Source: Maribacter sp. (GTDB lineage Bacteria > Bacteroidota > Bacteroidia > Flavobacteriales > Flavobacteriaceae). Taken from it: 64,000 nt of DNA. Positions 53,201 to 62,310 of this stretch are shown here, piece by piece. Under the pieces are notes generated by a model, which was given only the letters and a program-made list of their open reading frames with translations, made no database searches and was not told where the DNA came from. Made by a program: the position numbers and the translations under genes. Position 1 is the first letter of the stretch, and each line of letters opens with the position of its first letter. The stretch covers positions 21,414-85,413 of the forward strand of contig JALHST010000272.1 of the NCBI GenBank assembly GCA_022865355.1, given 5' to 3'.

Positions 53201-53421
53201 CTGGCATTATTTTAAATATCTAAGACACCTCGCCTATAATTAGTGCGGGAATTAAAGGTACGATACCTTCAATTTAACTGTAGACAAAAGTTTTGCCGTG
53301 TTTAAAATTACTTCATTTTTGAAGCTAAAATCAGAAAGTTTTTAGGGGCTTGGTTTTAAAGCTCCAAAGCATGGGTCAAGCACTAAAATCAGCACTTATT
53401 AAAGCCATTGATGTCAGTAGT

Positions 53422-54033
53422 TTATAAGTCAATCCTTGCACCCATAATTTTCAAAAATTCCCTGATGAAATTTGGATGTGCAGGCCAAGCGGGTGAGGTG
53501 ACTAGGTTGCCATCTACAAAGGCTCCATCTACTGGAATTGATTGAAACGCCCCACCTGCCAGTGTCACTTCCGGCCCGACGGCAGGATAAGCGGTTAACT
53601 TTCTTCCTTTTACAACACCGGCCGCTGTCAAAATTTGTATGCCGTGACAGATTGCGGCAACAGGTTTATCCGTCGTGAAAAAATGTTGTACCATTTCAAG
53701 TAGTTTTTTATTCAATCTCAAATATTCAGGTGCTCTTCCCCCAGCAATCACTAATCCGTCATAGTCGTTAACATGTACATCTGCAAAGCTATAATTCAAT
53801 GTGAAATTATGACCTGGCTTTTCTGTATATGTTTGGTCGCCTTCGAAGTCGTGTATGGCGGTTTTGATGACATCCCCTTTTTTCTTGTCAGGACAAACGG
53901 CATGAACTTCGTATCCAACCATTACAAGCATCTGAAATGGCACCATTGTTTCATAATCTTCAGTGAAGTCCCCAGTTAAGAATAAAACTTTTTTCTTTGT
54001 TATATATTTATGGTTAATAATATTGTTAGTCAA
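53422..54033 (-). CDS. DJ-1/PfpI family protein
   Basis: Protein of 203 residues. The Cys nucleophile elbow is [14 protein letters not shown], and the acidic residue before it lies in [40 protein letters not shown] and the end [18 protein letters not shown] are typical of PfpI-type members, which act as glyoxalases or deglycases or stress proteins. The function here is not more closely defined. It is more AT-rich than the lipid genes. Confidence 0.87.
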   Translation of the reverse strand: MTNNIINHKYITKKKVLFLTGDFTEDYETMVPFQMLVMVGYEVHAVCPDKKKGDVIKTAIHDFEGDQTYTEKPGHNFTLNYSFADVHVNDYDGLVIAGGRAPEYLRLNKKLLEMVQHFFTTDKPVAAICHGIQILTAAGVVKGRKLTAYPAVGPEVTLAGGAFQSIPVDGAFVDGNLVTSPAWPAHPNFIREFLKIMGARIDL

Positions 54034-54345
54034 GCTTTATTACTGCCAATGTAGGGATGTTATCATTATCTAATATCTGCATCTATGATCATTAATGATC
54101 TATTACTTTTAAGTTTAATGGTAATTTCCAATTTACCTCCAAGGGGCCATTGAGCTATAGGGGCATACTTTTATTTTTTTTTGATTTGACAGGTAGTTTA
54201 GTTGCGTGTTCCAAGCAATCCCTTACCCCCCTTTTTACTAATACAAAATCTATTTTAAGAAATAGCCCGGCAGTTTATACCATGGTTTCGAAAAGCCAAA
54301 GTGTTGGTCGACATATTGCCATATAGGACCCTAAATCAAGACCCC
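54034..54345. other. Intergenic stretch, nothing recognised
   Basis: About 310 AT-rich bp between the PfpI-like gene and the TPR membrane protein gene. No coding frame with protein character or RNA gene is visible. Confidence 0.4.
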
Positions 54346-56355
54346 CTACCGCCAAAATTCCATGACGCGCCGAAAGGGGGCCGTATCCAGATAGTCCTTG
54401 AAAAAAGGGTCGTTCTGAAAAGAATCTGAGGCGTACCAACTCCCTAATGCCACGGCCTGTAACAAATAGTTCAGACTATGTTCCTCGTCCGAAATAAAGG
54501 CATAGTATTGGGCCAGTGCATAATCTACACTGCCGAACTGATAGGCGCCCCGAAGGTTTTCCAGCTCCTTCAATTGCCGTTCGGCATCACCGGTCTTTTT
54601 GTTCTTTTGATAGGCCATAGCCAGCAGGGCATGATAGGAGATGGCCCCAGGATCCAAACGAAGCACTTCTTGTAAGGCCTTTTCGGCTGCACCAAATTCA
54701 TCTGTAAAAAACAGGCTTTGTGCCAACAGTTTCTTTTCATTGATCCCTATACTATCCTTCGAGGCCATAATGCCTGCCTTTAATTTATCAAAATACGCAT
54801 ATGCCCTGGTGTTTTCCCCTTTTATCAAAAAGTCCTTGGCGGCAATACGGGTTAGATCCCACCATTCCTTCTTAGGCGAGATTAGCTTCAGATCGGCCAA
54901 AAGGGCATCGGCACCGGCATAATCGCCTGATTTTATATAGGCTTTTAGCAGCACTTGCTTTAGGGAAAAATGATCGCTGTGTTTGGCAAAAGGGGTCAAC
55001 AAGGCAATGGCCTGGTCAAATCGCTGCATTTCAATATCGGTCAATCCCATGATATAGAATCGGTTTTCGCACCAGCTACAATTTTCCAGGTCCATCCCCT
55101 CCATATTCACTGCCTTAAAGATTGAATCGATTGCCTGGGGCCTGTTCACGAATTGCAGGGTCACGGTCAGCATGCTGGCGTTGGTTTCCAAATCAAAGGG
55201 CACGACGGCGTACTCCTTTTTAAGGTGCAGGTACACATTCTTATTATTCCCGTTTAACAGGGCCTCGTACAACTCCAGCAGATTGCGCTGTCTTTGATTG
55301 TTTCCGACGAGCATGGCCATTTTATGCTGAAGGGAATCCGCTATGGCATACTGGCCCGTATTGTAATAATAGAGCAGTTTGTAGGTATGGGGTTCAAAAA
55401 AAGTGCTGTCGGTTTCAATGGCCTTGTCGAGCAATCGTAAATGTTCTTCATCGTTGTTATCCAAAAAGGCCTTTGCCTCGATCAAATATTGGTAGGCGGC
55501 ATATTTAGGCGGACTCTCCTGGAGGTTGAGCAATTTATTTTTTTCGGTAACCAGGTAACCTAGGATGCGCTGTTTCAAGGCTTCGATACAATCCAAAGGT
55601 GCCCCCGGATCACATTCCACGGGTTTGAACGAGATCAAGGTCTTGTCCATTTGCGCATCTTTGATAGAGCATTGAAACAACAGGCGGTTCTTGTTCAGAT
55701 AATATTCGCCCGTAATGATCTTGGACGGTTTTAAATAATCGGTAACCACGCGGGCATTGTCGATAGCTGCCGCAGGCAGTACCGAGCTCTTCAAAACCTG
55801 GGTATACTCGTCAATTATTTTTGGGGAGATTACCTGCCCGACCTTGTTTTCTGTGATTCCATGAATGATCCAGTCGACCGCCATCTTCCCCGCCATATCA
55901 TATTTGGTATCACCGGTATTATTGTCAAAGTTGATGACGGCAATTTTATCACTCGTCTTGATTTCCTTTAAGTCGGTCGATTGAAAAAAAACGTTTTTTG
56001 CCACCACCAAGGCCAACGAGACCGAAGCGATGGCAATAAAGGTTAAGGAGGTGAAATACAGTTTTTGAAACGGCCTTTGCGCAAATTTGCCCTTTTTTGT
56101 CACAGCGGGCGTATCGGGAGCGGGGACTTCGACCACCGACTTTGAGAGTTGAAATTTCCAGAACAGATAGATATACAACGGGAACCCCAACAGTAAGATG
56201 ATCAAGACGTAACTGATGATCGTTTTCGAGAACCCGACAGGCTCGGCGATTACCGAAAAAACCTGGATCAGCACCCAGCTCGAGACGATGTAGATAGAAA
56301 GATTCTTAAATACCTCCTGATCTCGACATTCCTTGATGAACTTTTTGAGTTTCAT
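54346..56355 (-). CDS. TPR membrane protein with TolB-like region
   Basis: Protein of 669 residues. The N-terminus (KKFIKECRDQEVFKNLSIYI, VSSWVLIQVFSVIAEPVGFS) is a recurrent Flavobacteriaceae module followed by three TM helices (about 20-40, 46-66 and 100-120). Residues about 135-260 resemble the TolB N-terminal/FlgO-like region (KIAVINFDNNTGDTKYDMAG, VDWIIHGITENKVGQVISPK). The rest is TPR-like helices. This is the same TolB-like plus TPR architecture as in the cyclase gene at 12383, but without the cyclase domain. A signalling or scaffold role at the membrane is inferred. Confidence 0.75.
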   Translation of the reverse strand: MKLKKFIKECRDQEVFKNLSIYIVSSWVLIQVFSVIAEPVGFSKTIISYVLIILLLGFPLYIYLFWKFQLSKSVVEVPAPDTPAVTKKGKFAQRPFQKLYFTSLTFIAIASVSLALVVAKNVFFQSTDLKEIKTSDKIAVINFDNNTGDTKYDMAGKMAVDWIIHGITENKVGQVISPKIIDEYTQVLKSSVLPAAAIDNARVVTDYLKPSKIITGEYYLNKNRLLFQCSIKDAQMDKTLISFKPVECDPGAPLDCIEALKQRILGYLVTEKNKLLNLQESPPKYAAYQYLIEAKAFLDNNDEEHLRLLDKAIETDSTFFEPHTYKLLYYYNTGQYAIADSLQHKMAMLVGNNQRQRNLLELYEALLNGNNKNVYLHLKKEYAVVPFDLETNASMLTVTLQFVNRPQAIDSIFKAVNMEGMDLENCSWCENRFYIMGLTDIEMQRFDQAIALLTPFAKHSDHFSLKQVLLKAYIKSGDYAGADALLADLKLISPKKEWWDLTRIAAKDFLIKGENTRAYAYFDKLKAGIMASKDSIGINEKKLLAQSLFFTDEFGAAEKALQEVLRLDPGAISYHALLAMAYQKNKKTGDAERQLKELENLRGAYQFGSVDYALAQYYAFISDEEHSLNYLLQAVALGSWYASDSFQNDPFFKDYLDTAPFRRVMEFWR

Positions 56356-56669
56356 TCCCGTAAATTAAGCAAAACGGAACGTATTTTAACAATGGGAAGG
56401 CAATTCAAGGTGAAATAGTGATCCCCCATGGTCAGGGGGACCATCGAGCGGCAGGAAATTTACTGTAAATAATCCCTATCAAGCTATCTTATTTAAAAGG
56501 GCGCTATTTGTATCTCTGTATTTCGAAGGTTACAATTTGAAATATGTTTTCAAAAATAGCCTAGTCCCTCAAGTACCCCCTTGCATAAGTGAAGTGGGTC
56601 TACCCTATAGGGATACGATACCTTCGTTCGCGGTTTTTTTAATTCTAACAGTAATGGTGCTTTGCTACC
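56356..56669. other. Intergenic stretch, nothing recognised
   Basis: Some 310 bp between two leftward genes. No gene or RNA is visible. The promoter of the TPR gene must be in the right-hand part of this gap's left end. Confidence 0.35.
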
Positions 56670-57515
56670 TTATTTTTCGCCATAAATGACCAGGGCACTG
56701 GCGTCGATCATCACCTTGCCATCGGGATATTTTTGATCGATCATCTGAACCACTTCAGCTTTGATCTTTTCGCGCATGGCTGGGTCTGCCTTGCTCAAGG
56801 CGGCCACAAAGGGCGCGGCGATCTCGGTCATCATATTCCAATATACTTCGGCGGTACCGCATTTGAGTTGGCCGACCACTTCTTTCTCGGAAGTATTTTT
56901 TAAACCCGCCTGTTCAAAAAGGCCTTTTATCAGGCCGCTTTTGGCACAGCGGAACATGCCGGGGGCTTCGGGAGAAGGTGGGGCCAGTTGCATATTCCTG
57001 TTGATGGTCCCGCCAATGGCGGTCACCCAAAAATTCTTTTCGGGCACGTTCCAGACCGCCGTGGCGATCCTTCCGCCGGGCTTTAGAACGCGGGCCATTT
57101 CCTTAGTCGCCAACTCCATGTCGGGAAAGAACATAAAGCCGAAGCGACAGCTTATGGCATCAAAGGTGTTGTCGGCAAACGGGAGTTCACACACATCGCA
57201 AACCCGCGTTTCAACGTTCTGTATGCCCCTGAGCATGGCATGCTCCGTGGCGATGTTCAGCATGTCTTCCGACAGGTCGGTCAAGGTTACTTTTCCACCT
57301 TGCAACATGGAGGCAATTGTCAATCCCGGCTCTCCCGTTCCGGAAGCCACATCGAGTACCCGATCCTCCCCTTTGGGGTGGATTTGCCGAATAATTTCAT
57401 CGCCCATAGGTTTAATAAAATCCATGGTCAGGTCGTCCCATTTTTTCCAACCTGGAGAAAATTTGTTCCACGAAGCCTTTTGTTGTTCGCGGATTTCAAG
57501 CAGTTGTTGTTCCAT
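56670..57515 (-). CDS. Class I SAM-dependent methyltransferase (UbiE/COQ5-like)
   Basis: Protein of 281 residues. SAM-binding motif I is VLDVASGTGEPGLTIASM; the acidic loop is VTLTDLSEDMLNIA; further motifs are CDVCELPFADNTFDAISCRF and RVLKPGGRIATAVW. The pattern is of the UbiE-like group that methylates small molecules, but the N- and C-terminal parts do not show the MenG/UbiE signatures. Substrate unknown. It appears to be a single-gene unit. Confidence 0.87.
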   Translation of the reverse strand: MEQQLLEIREQQKASWNKFSPGWKKWDDLTMDFIKPMGDEIIRQIHPKGEDRVLDVASGTGEPGLTIASMLQGGKVTLTDLSEDMLNIATEHAMLRGIQNVETRVCDVCELPFADNTFDAISCRFGFMFFPDMELATKEMARVLKPGGRIATAVWNVPEKNFWVTAIGGTINRNMQLAPPSPEAPGMFRCAKSGLIKGLFEQAGLKNTSEKEVVGQLKCGTAEVYWNMMTEIAAPFVAALSKADPAMREKIKAEVVQMIDQKYPDGKVMIDASALVIYGEK

Positions 57516-57863
57516 TGTATAATGATTTTTGTTTATGGGAGGAATACTTTTGGTGTTCGACCTGTCCTTGCCGTACCCTTATTACCGTATCACAAGGAAC
57601 GACCGACCCACCTATACTAAGGTCGGAAGATATTATCATATATTTTTCTTTCGGACAGGAATTATTTTCGGGGACCCATTGCTAGGGCGCAATGCCCTGA
57701 AGAAACGCTCATCCTATTTTTTGGAGGGCCGCGCAGTTGTTATTCCCAAGGCTGCCTTGCCCCATTATCGGATTCTGGTTCGACCCGCGCAATACAGGGC
57801 ATAGGGCTAAAATGCTGATTCCCTTTGGGCTGGGCTTCCTATGAAAATTAACGTCAAAAAATA
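57516..57863. other. Intergenic stretch, nothing recognised
   Basis: About 350 bp. A plus-strand frame of 91 codons exists, but its content (many Tyr, Arg and Phe, no motif) is not protein-like. No RNA gene is seen. Confidence 0.4.
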
Positions 57864-59201
57864 TTACAATGCATTCTTGACGATCTTGCCGTCTTTTACG
57901 ATCAATTTGAGGTTTTCCGTAGGATGGACGATTACCTGAATGTCTTCCAAGGGGTTGCCCTCATAGAGCAATACATCGGCATACGCCCCAACTTCGATGA
58001 CCCCTAGTTTTCCTTCGGTATAGGGATTTGTTTTTCCTGAAAGCGAAAATAGGCGGGCGTTTTCAGTGGTAGCTTGTTTCAACACCTCGAGGGGCGAGAA
58101 CCATTGCATACGGGCGGTGAATTCCATCAGGGCATACTCCTCGAAGCCCAGGGCGCCATAGGCATCCGAGCCAAAGGCGAGATTGACCTTGTATTTTTTT
58201 GCCAATTCCATTTCACGTGCTGTACCATCGAGCACTTCATTGATTTTTTTTAACCTAGCAGGTGGAATCGAGTCCTTGCCAGGCTCCCAAAAACTCGCGG
58301 GGGCCATGGTCCAAAACCCCTGGGGCACCAACCAGGCATTCTTTTCTTTCAGTAAGGCCATGGCCCCATCGTCGATCAAATGGCCATGGTCGATGCATTT
58401 GACCCCTGCATTCAAGGCCCGTATAATGCCCGGGGCCGTATAAATATGTACCGCTACATAGGTATCCCAATCGGCGGCGGCCTGCACCGCTGCTTGTAGT
58501 TCCTCGGAAGTAAACTGGATCGAATGTATCGGGTCGAAGTCTGACCCGATACCGCCCCCGGCCATGACCTTCAATTGGGTCGCGCCTTTGCGAAGGTTTT
58601 CCCTGGAGGCTTTCAGCACTTCGGGCACCCCGTCGACCACAAAAGACCAACCTAAGGCATCGATGGGGTGCATCTGCCCTCCTGACCAGTACGGACTTGG
58701 TTCGTTCGCATTGCGCGCGTCGCCGTGTCCGGAAGTCTGACTTATAAAAGCCCCGGAGGGATAGATACGGGGACCGGGCGTCAGGCCTTCGTCGATGGCC
58801 CTTTTTAAGCCGAAGACAGGTCCGCCTAGATCCCGAACCGTGGTAAAGCCGAGTAGTAAAAAATTTTCTGCCGACTTCGCCGCCCGTATCGCCGTGTACA
58901 TCCAATCGGCGTCGTTTCGTATTTCTGCGAGCCCCAGCGTTGAAGCCAAATGCACGTGGGCATCTGAAAGTCCGGGAATAAGCGTTTTGCCGCTGCCGTC
59001 GATTACAAGGGCCCCTTCGGGCGCGGGGATATTTTTGGCTACCTGTGCTATCAAGTTCTTCTCGATCAGTACGCTCATAGAAATGTTGAGCTGATTACTG
59101 GTGCCATCCCAAACGTTCGCATTTTTGATCAAGATGCTGCTTTGAGCGGTCAAACCAAAAGTGTAGCACGCGAAAAAGAGGATGTAGGCCATTGTTTTCA
59201 T
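57864..59201 (-). CDS. Exported metal-dependent amidohydrolase
   Basis: Protein of 445 residues with an N-terminal signal peptide (MAYILFFACYTFGLTAQS). The amidohydrolase barrel shows the HxH metal site in LIPGLSDAHVHLAS, TTVRDLGGPVFGLKRAIDEG, the Lys region LKVMAGGGIGSDFDP, the His pair AVHIYTAPG and CIDHGHLIDDG, and the Asp in LAFGSDAYGALGF. It belongs to the imidazolonepropionase/Xaa-Pro dipeptidase-like group that acts on cyclic amides or dipeptides in the periplasm. The substrate is not known. A gap of 125 bp separates it from the Rieske gene upstream. Confidence 0.88.
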   Translation of the reverse strand: MKTMAYILFFACYTFGLTAQSSILIKNANVWDGTSNQLNISMSVLIEKNLIAQVAKNIPAPEGALVIDGSGKTLIPGLSDAHVHLASTLGLAEIRNDADWMYTAIRAAKSAENFLLLGFTTVRDLGGPVFGLKRAIDEGLTPGPRIYPSGAFISQTSGHGDARNANEPSPYWSGGQMHPIDALGWSFVVDGVPEVLKASRENLRKGATQLKVMAGGGIGSDFDPIHSIQFTSEELQAAVQAAADWDTYVAVHIYTAPGIIRALNAGVKCIDHGHLIDDGAMALLKEKNAWLVPQGFWTMAPASFWEPGKDSIPPARLKKINEVLDGTAREMELAKKYKVNLAFGSDAYGALGFEEYALMEFTARMQWFSPLEVLKQATTENARLFSLSGKTNPYTEGKLGVIEVGAYADVLLYEGNPLEDIQVIVHPTENLKLIVKDGKIVKNAL

Positions 59202-59326
59202 AATCGGGTTTTCATAATGGATACTTTTTGATGGATCCGCCCTTATGGGTGTTACTACGATCTTGGCGTCAAGACCAAATATACGTACTTGGTTTTAAGG
59301 GAAATCCGCTTTTCTAATAATTCAGA

Positions 59327-60328
59327 TTAATAATCCAGATTATGCTTTTTCATAGCCCTGCGGTAATTCATGGCGACCACATCGAATTTCAGATGCAGCT
59401 CTTCCGCAAAGTCAAAAGGAACCTGCTCAGGCCGTTGCGATTCAACGATCCGTTTGTCCTGATCAAAGATGACCTGTTCAAAATTTTGTAAGATCGTGTC
59501 GGGTTCATCCAGGTCGTAATTGCGGCCGATGATGCAAAACCCACGGCATTTGTTATGGGAAATGGGCTGGGATGTAAAAAAGTACACCATCCCTTTTGCA
59601 CCGCCCCACCCCAATCGGAGGACGATGGTATACGGGAGATGCAGCTCATAAACACTTCTTCGTTCAGGTTTCATAACCTCTTCATTGGCAAATATCGGAA
59701 AGTCGTCGCTATTGGTCGCTTCCGGTCTTACCACGGAATAATGCAAAACCGAATCTTTTAGGGTCACCTTGCAATCGGGCACTTCGGGTCGTTCGGGATC
59801 GCCCAATAGCCCGGGGTGCACCCAAGGGAAATGTCCGAAATCGGTAAAATTCTCCACCTGTCGCGAGCTATCGCTTTTCCAATCAAAAGGCCCTGTTTTT
59901 ACTAATTTCCAAGCCCCGTTTTCATATTCGGGTATTTCGGGCAGGGCATATTCGGGATCTTTTAAGGCCACCCATACCAGGCCGAATCTTTCCTGACAAT
60001 GGTAAACCGGGGTTTTCGCCTTGCCGGGGATTTCGGCTTCCGGGGCTTGCGGAATGAGCACACAGGCCCCTTTTTTATCATAACGCCATGCGTGATACGG
60101 GCAGACCAGGCAATCATCTTGTACCCATCCCAAGGATAAGGCGGTACCGCGATGGATGCAGAGATCACGCATGGCATGTACGCTCCCATCCGAAGTCCGC
60201 CATAGGACGATGGCCTCCCCTAAGACAAAGGTACCGAACGGGGCATCCGCAGTTATCTCATGGGTATAGCCCACGGGATGCCAGCAGGCAAATAGTTTTT
60301 CGGGAAATTTCGGGAGGGTTTTTTCCAT
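59327..60328 (-). CDS. Rieske non-heme iron oxygenase
   Basis: Protein of 333 residues starting at 60328 (MEKTLPKFPEKLFACWHPVG); the longer frame runs through the TetR operator and has no homology. The Rieske [2Fe-2S] ligands are Cys57, His59, Cys76 and His79 (CIHRG ... CLVCPYHAW). The mononuclear iron site is Asp163, His166 and His171 (NFTDFGHFPWVHPG). It resembles the vanillate O-demethylase/PaO-like one-component group; reductase partner genes are not in the window. It is divergent from the TetR gene, with a palindromic operator between them. Confidence 0.9.
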   Translation of the reverse strand: MEKTLPKFPEKLFACWHPVGYTHEITADAPFGTFVLGEAIVLWRTSDGSVHAMRDLCIHRGTALSLGWVQDDCLVCPYHAWRYDKKGACVLIPQAPEAEIPGKAKTPVYHCQERFGLVWVALKDPEYALPEIPEYENGAWKLVKTGPFDWKSDSSRQVENFTDFGHFPWVHPGLLGDPERPEVPDCKVTLKDSVLHYSVVRPEATNSDDFPIFANEEVMKPERRSVYELHLPYTIVLRLGWGGAKGMVYFFTSQPISHNKCRGFCIIGRNYDLDEPDTILQNFEQVIFDQDKRIVESQRPEQVPFDFAEELHLKFDVVAMNYRRAMKKHNLDY

Positions 60329-60352
60329 AGGTATGGGATTACAATAAATTAA

Positions 60353-60372
60353 ACATGAACAAATGTTCATGT
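60353..60372. promoter_or_regulatory. TetR operator, perfect 9-2-9 palindrome
   Basis: ACATGAACA AA TGTTCATGT is a perfect inverted repeat located in the 109-bp divergent spacer between the Rieske and TetR genes. The -7 element of the TetR gene (TATATTTG at 60380-60387) lies 7 bp away, so bound repressor would cover the promoter. This is typical of autoregulated TetR pairs. Confidence 0.8.
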
Positions 60373-60379
60373 AAATATA

Positions 60380-60387
60380 TATATTTG
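60380..60387 (+). promoter_or_regulatory. -7 promoter element (TATATTTG) of the TetR gene
   Basis: Exact match to TAnnTTTG, 50 bp before the ATG. The palindromic operator occupies the expected -33 to -15 region. Confidence 0.55.
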
Positions 60388-60437
60388 TTAATGAGGTACA
60401 AAATATTTCCTTACTTTGTACCCGTAGCAGTATTCGA

Positions 60438-61016
60438 ATGAAAGGAATCACCAAAAAGGAAAAGTTTTTAGCGACGACCCTCCAACTGATCCATGAGAAG
60501 GGATTCAAGGCGACGACGCTACGCGACATAGCGCAAAAGCTCAATTTCGAGGTCGCCAATGTGTACAACTATATCGATTCGAAACAGGCTTTATTGGAGG
60601 CCTACCTGTTTGATATTTCCGACGAGTTTCACAGGGCTCAGGACCGTATCATAAGTTCAACCTATTCCCCACGGGAAAAGCTACGCCGGATGATTGCATC
60701 GTATATTCAAATTACGGCCAAAAGGCCGTATGAACAGGCTTTGTTGGTGAATGATTGGCGCAATTTAAAGGAACCCAGACGGCAGGAATTCGTTAAACGG
60801 AGAAAAGATTATGAGGACAAACTCATGGCGGTCCTACAGGAAGGGGTAGACCAAGGCCAGTTCAGGGCCCTAGATGTCGAACTTACCACACACACGCTTT
60901 TGGCTTCACTCCGCTGGCTCTATAAAAAACATATTGAAGAAGCAAAGGCCATCAACCCGGTGGAAATTGAAAAGCAGTTGACCGATTTTATCTTTTCGGG
61001 CATTCTTAAAAATTGA
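60438..61016 (+). CDS. TetR/AcrR family repressor
   Basis: Protein of 192 residues. N-terminal HTH at about 8-55 (FLATTLQLIHEKGFKATTLR, DIAQKLNFEVANVYNYIDSK), followed by an all-helical ligand-binding domain (PREKLRRMIASYIQITAKRP; TTHTLLASLRWLYKKHIEEA) of the PaaR/FadR-like type. It should control the divergent Rieske oxygenase gene and itself through the operator at 60353. The inducer is unknown, though it is probably an oxygenase substrate or acyl-CoA. Confidence 0.9.
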   Translation: MKGITKKEKFLATTLQLIHEKGFKATTLRDIAQKLNFEVANVYNYIDSKQALLEAYLFDISDEFHRAQDRIISSTYSPREKLRRMIASYIQITAKRPYEQALLVNDWRNLKEPRRQEFVKRRKDYEDKLMAVLQEGVDQGQFRALDVELTTHTLLASLRWLYKKHIEEAKAINPVEIEKQLTDFIFSGILKN

Positions 61017-61370
61017 TGTTTCCCGCCCTGCCATCAATCTTTTTTTTAGATTAGGACGCCTGGCGAATAGCAGCATTTTACTATTGATGGCCCATTGGGG
61101 GAAAACACTGCATAATTTCCAAACGCGCTTTTTTAGGCCCTATCGACTTCTAATTTGTGAATGGTCCGGTAAATAAAACAATCCATTCGGACAATTTTTG
61201 GCTAGTTTCGTCCTTGATGTCACCTCTTTTGACTTGGAAACGCTATTTTTAACATATTAATACGATTCGACCCACTACTTGATCGATTCCTTTAAGGGAA
61301 TTGTATCAAAACCACCTCCCTCTCTGCTTTTTCTTATTTGTAATTTTTTACCAATTTAAAACCTTTTATT
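61017..61370. other. Intergenic stretch, nothing recognised
   Basis: About 350 AT-rich bp upstream of the lipoprotein gene. No gene or RNA is seen. Confidence 0.4.
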
Positions 61371-61997
61371 ATGAAAACATTTTTTAAACTATTGCTGGTA
61401 GCAGCAATGATGATCCCCTTTTCCTGTTCCAAGGAAAGCGCCACCGACCCCATCCCCGATAACCTGACCGCTACCCAAGCCAAAGGCAAAAAGCATGCTG
61501 TGCCAATCTCGGCTAGACTGTCCAATGTTGCCGATCCCAATCAACCAATCGGTGATTTCCAAGCGTGTTTCGACCAGGACGGCAACGACCTGAGTGGAGC
61601 AGGTTTTGCCCTTAGTAGGAACATCTTAAGTGGCACTATGACCCATTTGGGAAAACTTCAACCCGGGGTATCCAACGAAGCTGGCGTGCCCATATCCGGA
61701 AGTTTTGGTAATCCGATCAGCTGTCTGGTTAATGTCTCCTTCGACGAGGCTACTACAGTGTATGAAGTGAACTATGTAGGGGCCAACGGCGATGAAATTC
61801 ACACGGTGGAAAATGTGACGCTTATTTTTAATCTTGCGGAGTATCCTGACTATTCCGTGGGTACTTTTGAAGGAACCATAGAAATCGTAGGCGGCACAGG
61901 TAGGTTCGCCAATGCCACGGGGCATATGGTCGAGCTAGATGCGACCTTTGGCCCTGGTGGTTCCTCTTGGAGACTGGAAGGTGAAATTACTTATTAA
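61371..61997 (+). CDS. Beta-barrel-like lipoprotein, unknown
   Basis: Protein of 208 residues with a lipoprotein signal (LLLVAAMMIPFSCSKES). The mature part is predicted all-beta, with internal pairs such as GTMTHLGKLQPG and SVGTFEGTIEIVGGTGRFANATGH, which is a GTGRF pattern shared with allene-oxide-cyclase-like and other small beta-barrel secreted proteins. The similarity is weak, and no active site can be named. A terminator follows directly. Confidence 0.65.
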   Translation: MKTFFKLLLVAAMMIPFSCSKESATDPIPDNLTATQAKGKKHAVPISARLSNVADPNQPIGDFQACFDQDGNDLSGAGFALSRNILSGTMTHLGKLQPGVSNEAGVPISGSFGNPISCLVNVSFDEATTVYEVNYVGANGDEIHTVENVTLIFNLAEYPDYSVGTFEGTIEIVGGTGRFANATGHMVELDATFGPGGSSWRLEGEITY

Positions 61998-62019
61998 ACA
62001 CAACTTCCAACAGATTAAA

Positions 62020-62046
62020 AACCAGCGACCTTCGCTGGTTTTTTTT
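62020..62046 (+). terminator. Intrinsic terminator
   Basis: AACCAGCGA/TCGCTGGTT stem of 9 bp with a CCT loop and a run of eight T residues, 23 bp after the lipoprotein gene. Confidence 0.85.
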
Positions 62047-62060
62047 GATTATTTCGTATC

Positions 62061-62214
62061 CCCGCTAGCGCAGGCAAACTGCCTGTGCCATCGTAACATC
62101 CGGTTCAAAAAGAAATCACAAAGTCCCTCCCCCGCTAGCGCGAGCATCTTGCTCGTGCTATTTCTTCAACCCATTTTAAACGCCCCCAACTAGAGTAGGC
62201 ATCCTGCCTGTGCC
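62061..62214. repeat. Three REP-like palindromic units
   Basis: Three related units: CGCTAGCGCAGGCAAACTGC at 62063 (hairpin CAGGCA/TGCCTG), CGCTAGCGCGAGCATCTTGC at 62133 (hairpin CGAGCA/TGCTCG) and CTAGAGTAGGCATCCTGCCT at 62190 (hairpin AGGCA/TGCCT). The stems differ in sequence but keep pairing, a sign of conserved structure. They resemble palindromes mobilised by RAYT/IS200-like transposases; no such gene is in the window. Confidence 0.65.
62081..62129 (+). repeat. 49-bp direct repeat, copy 1
   Basis: The stretch from GCCTGTGCCATCGTAACATC to AAGTCCCTC recurs at 62206-62254 with one mismatch. It links REP-like units 1 and 3, so one unit plus flank was duplicated. Confidence 0.8.
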
Positions 62215-62254
62215 ATCGTAACATCCGGTTCAAAAAGAAATCACGAAGTCCCTC
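62206..62254 (+). repeat. 49-bp direct repeat, copy 2
   Basis: Second copy of 62081-62129. It ends 56 bp before the start of the iron-sulfur protein gene and so contributes to its leader or promoter region. Confidence 0.8.
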
Positions 62255-62310
62255 TTTTTTGATGTTCATAAATTCCGTATCTTGAAAGTTCTCATCAACA
62301 TATTTCTATC

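Noticed and set aside
58255..58905. Minus-strand frame of 216 codons
   Set aside because: It is a shifted frame inside the amidohydrolase gene, which has all family motifs; the shifted frame is Arg- and Gly-rich without motifs.
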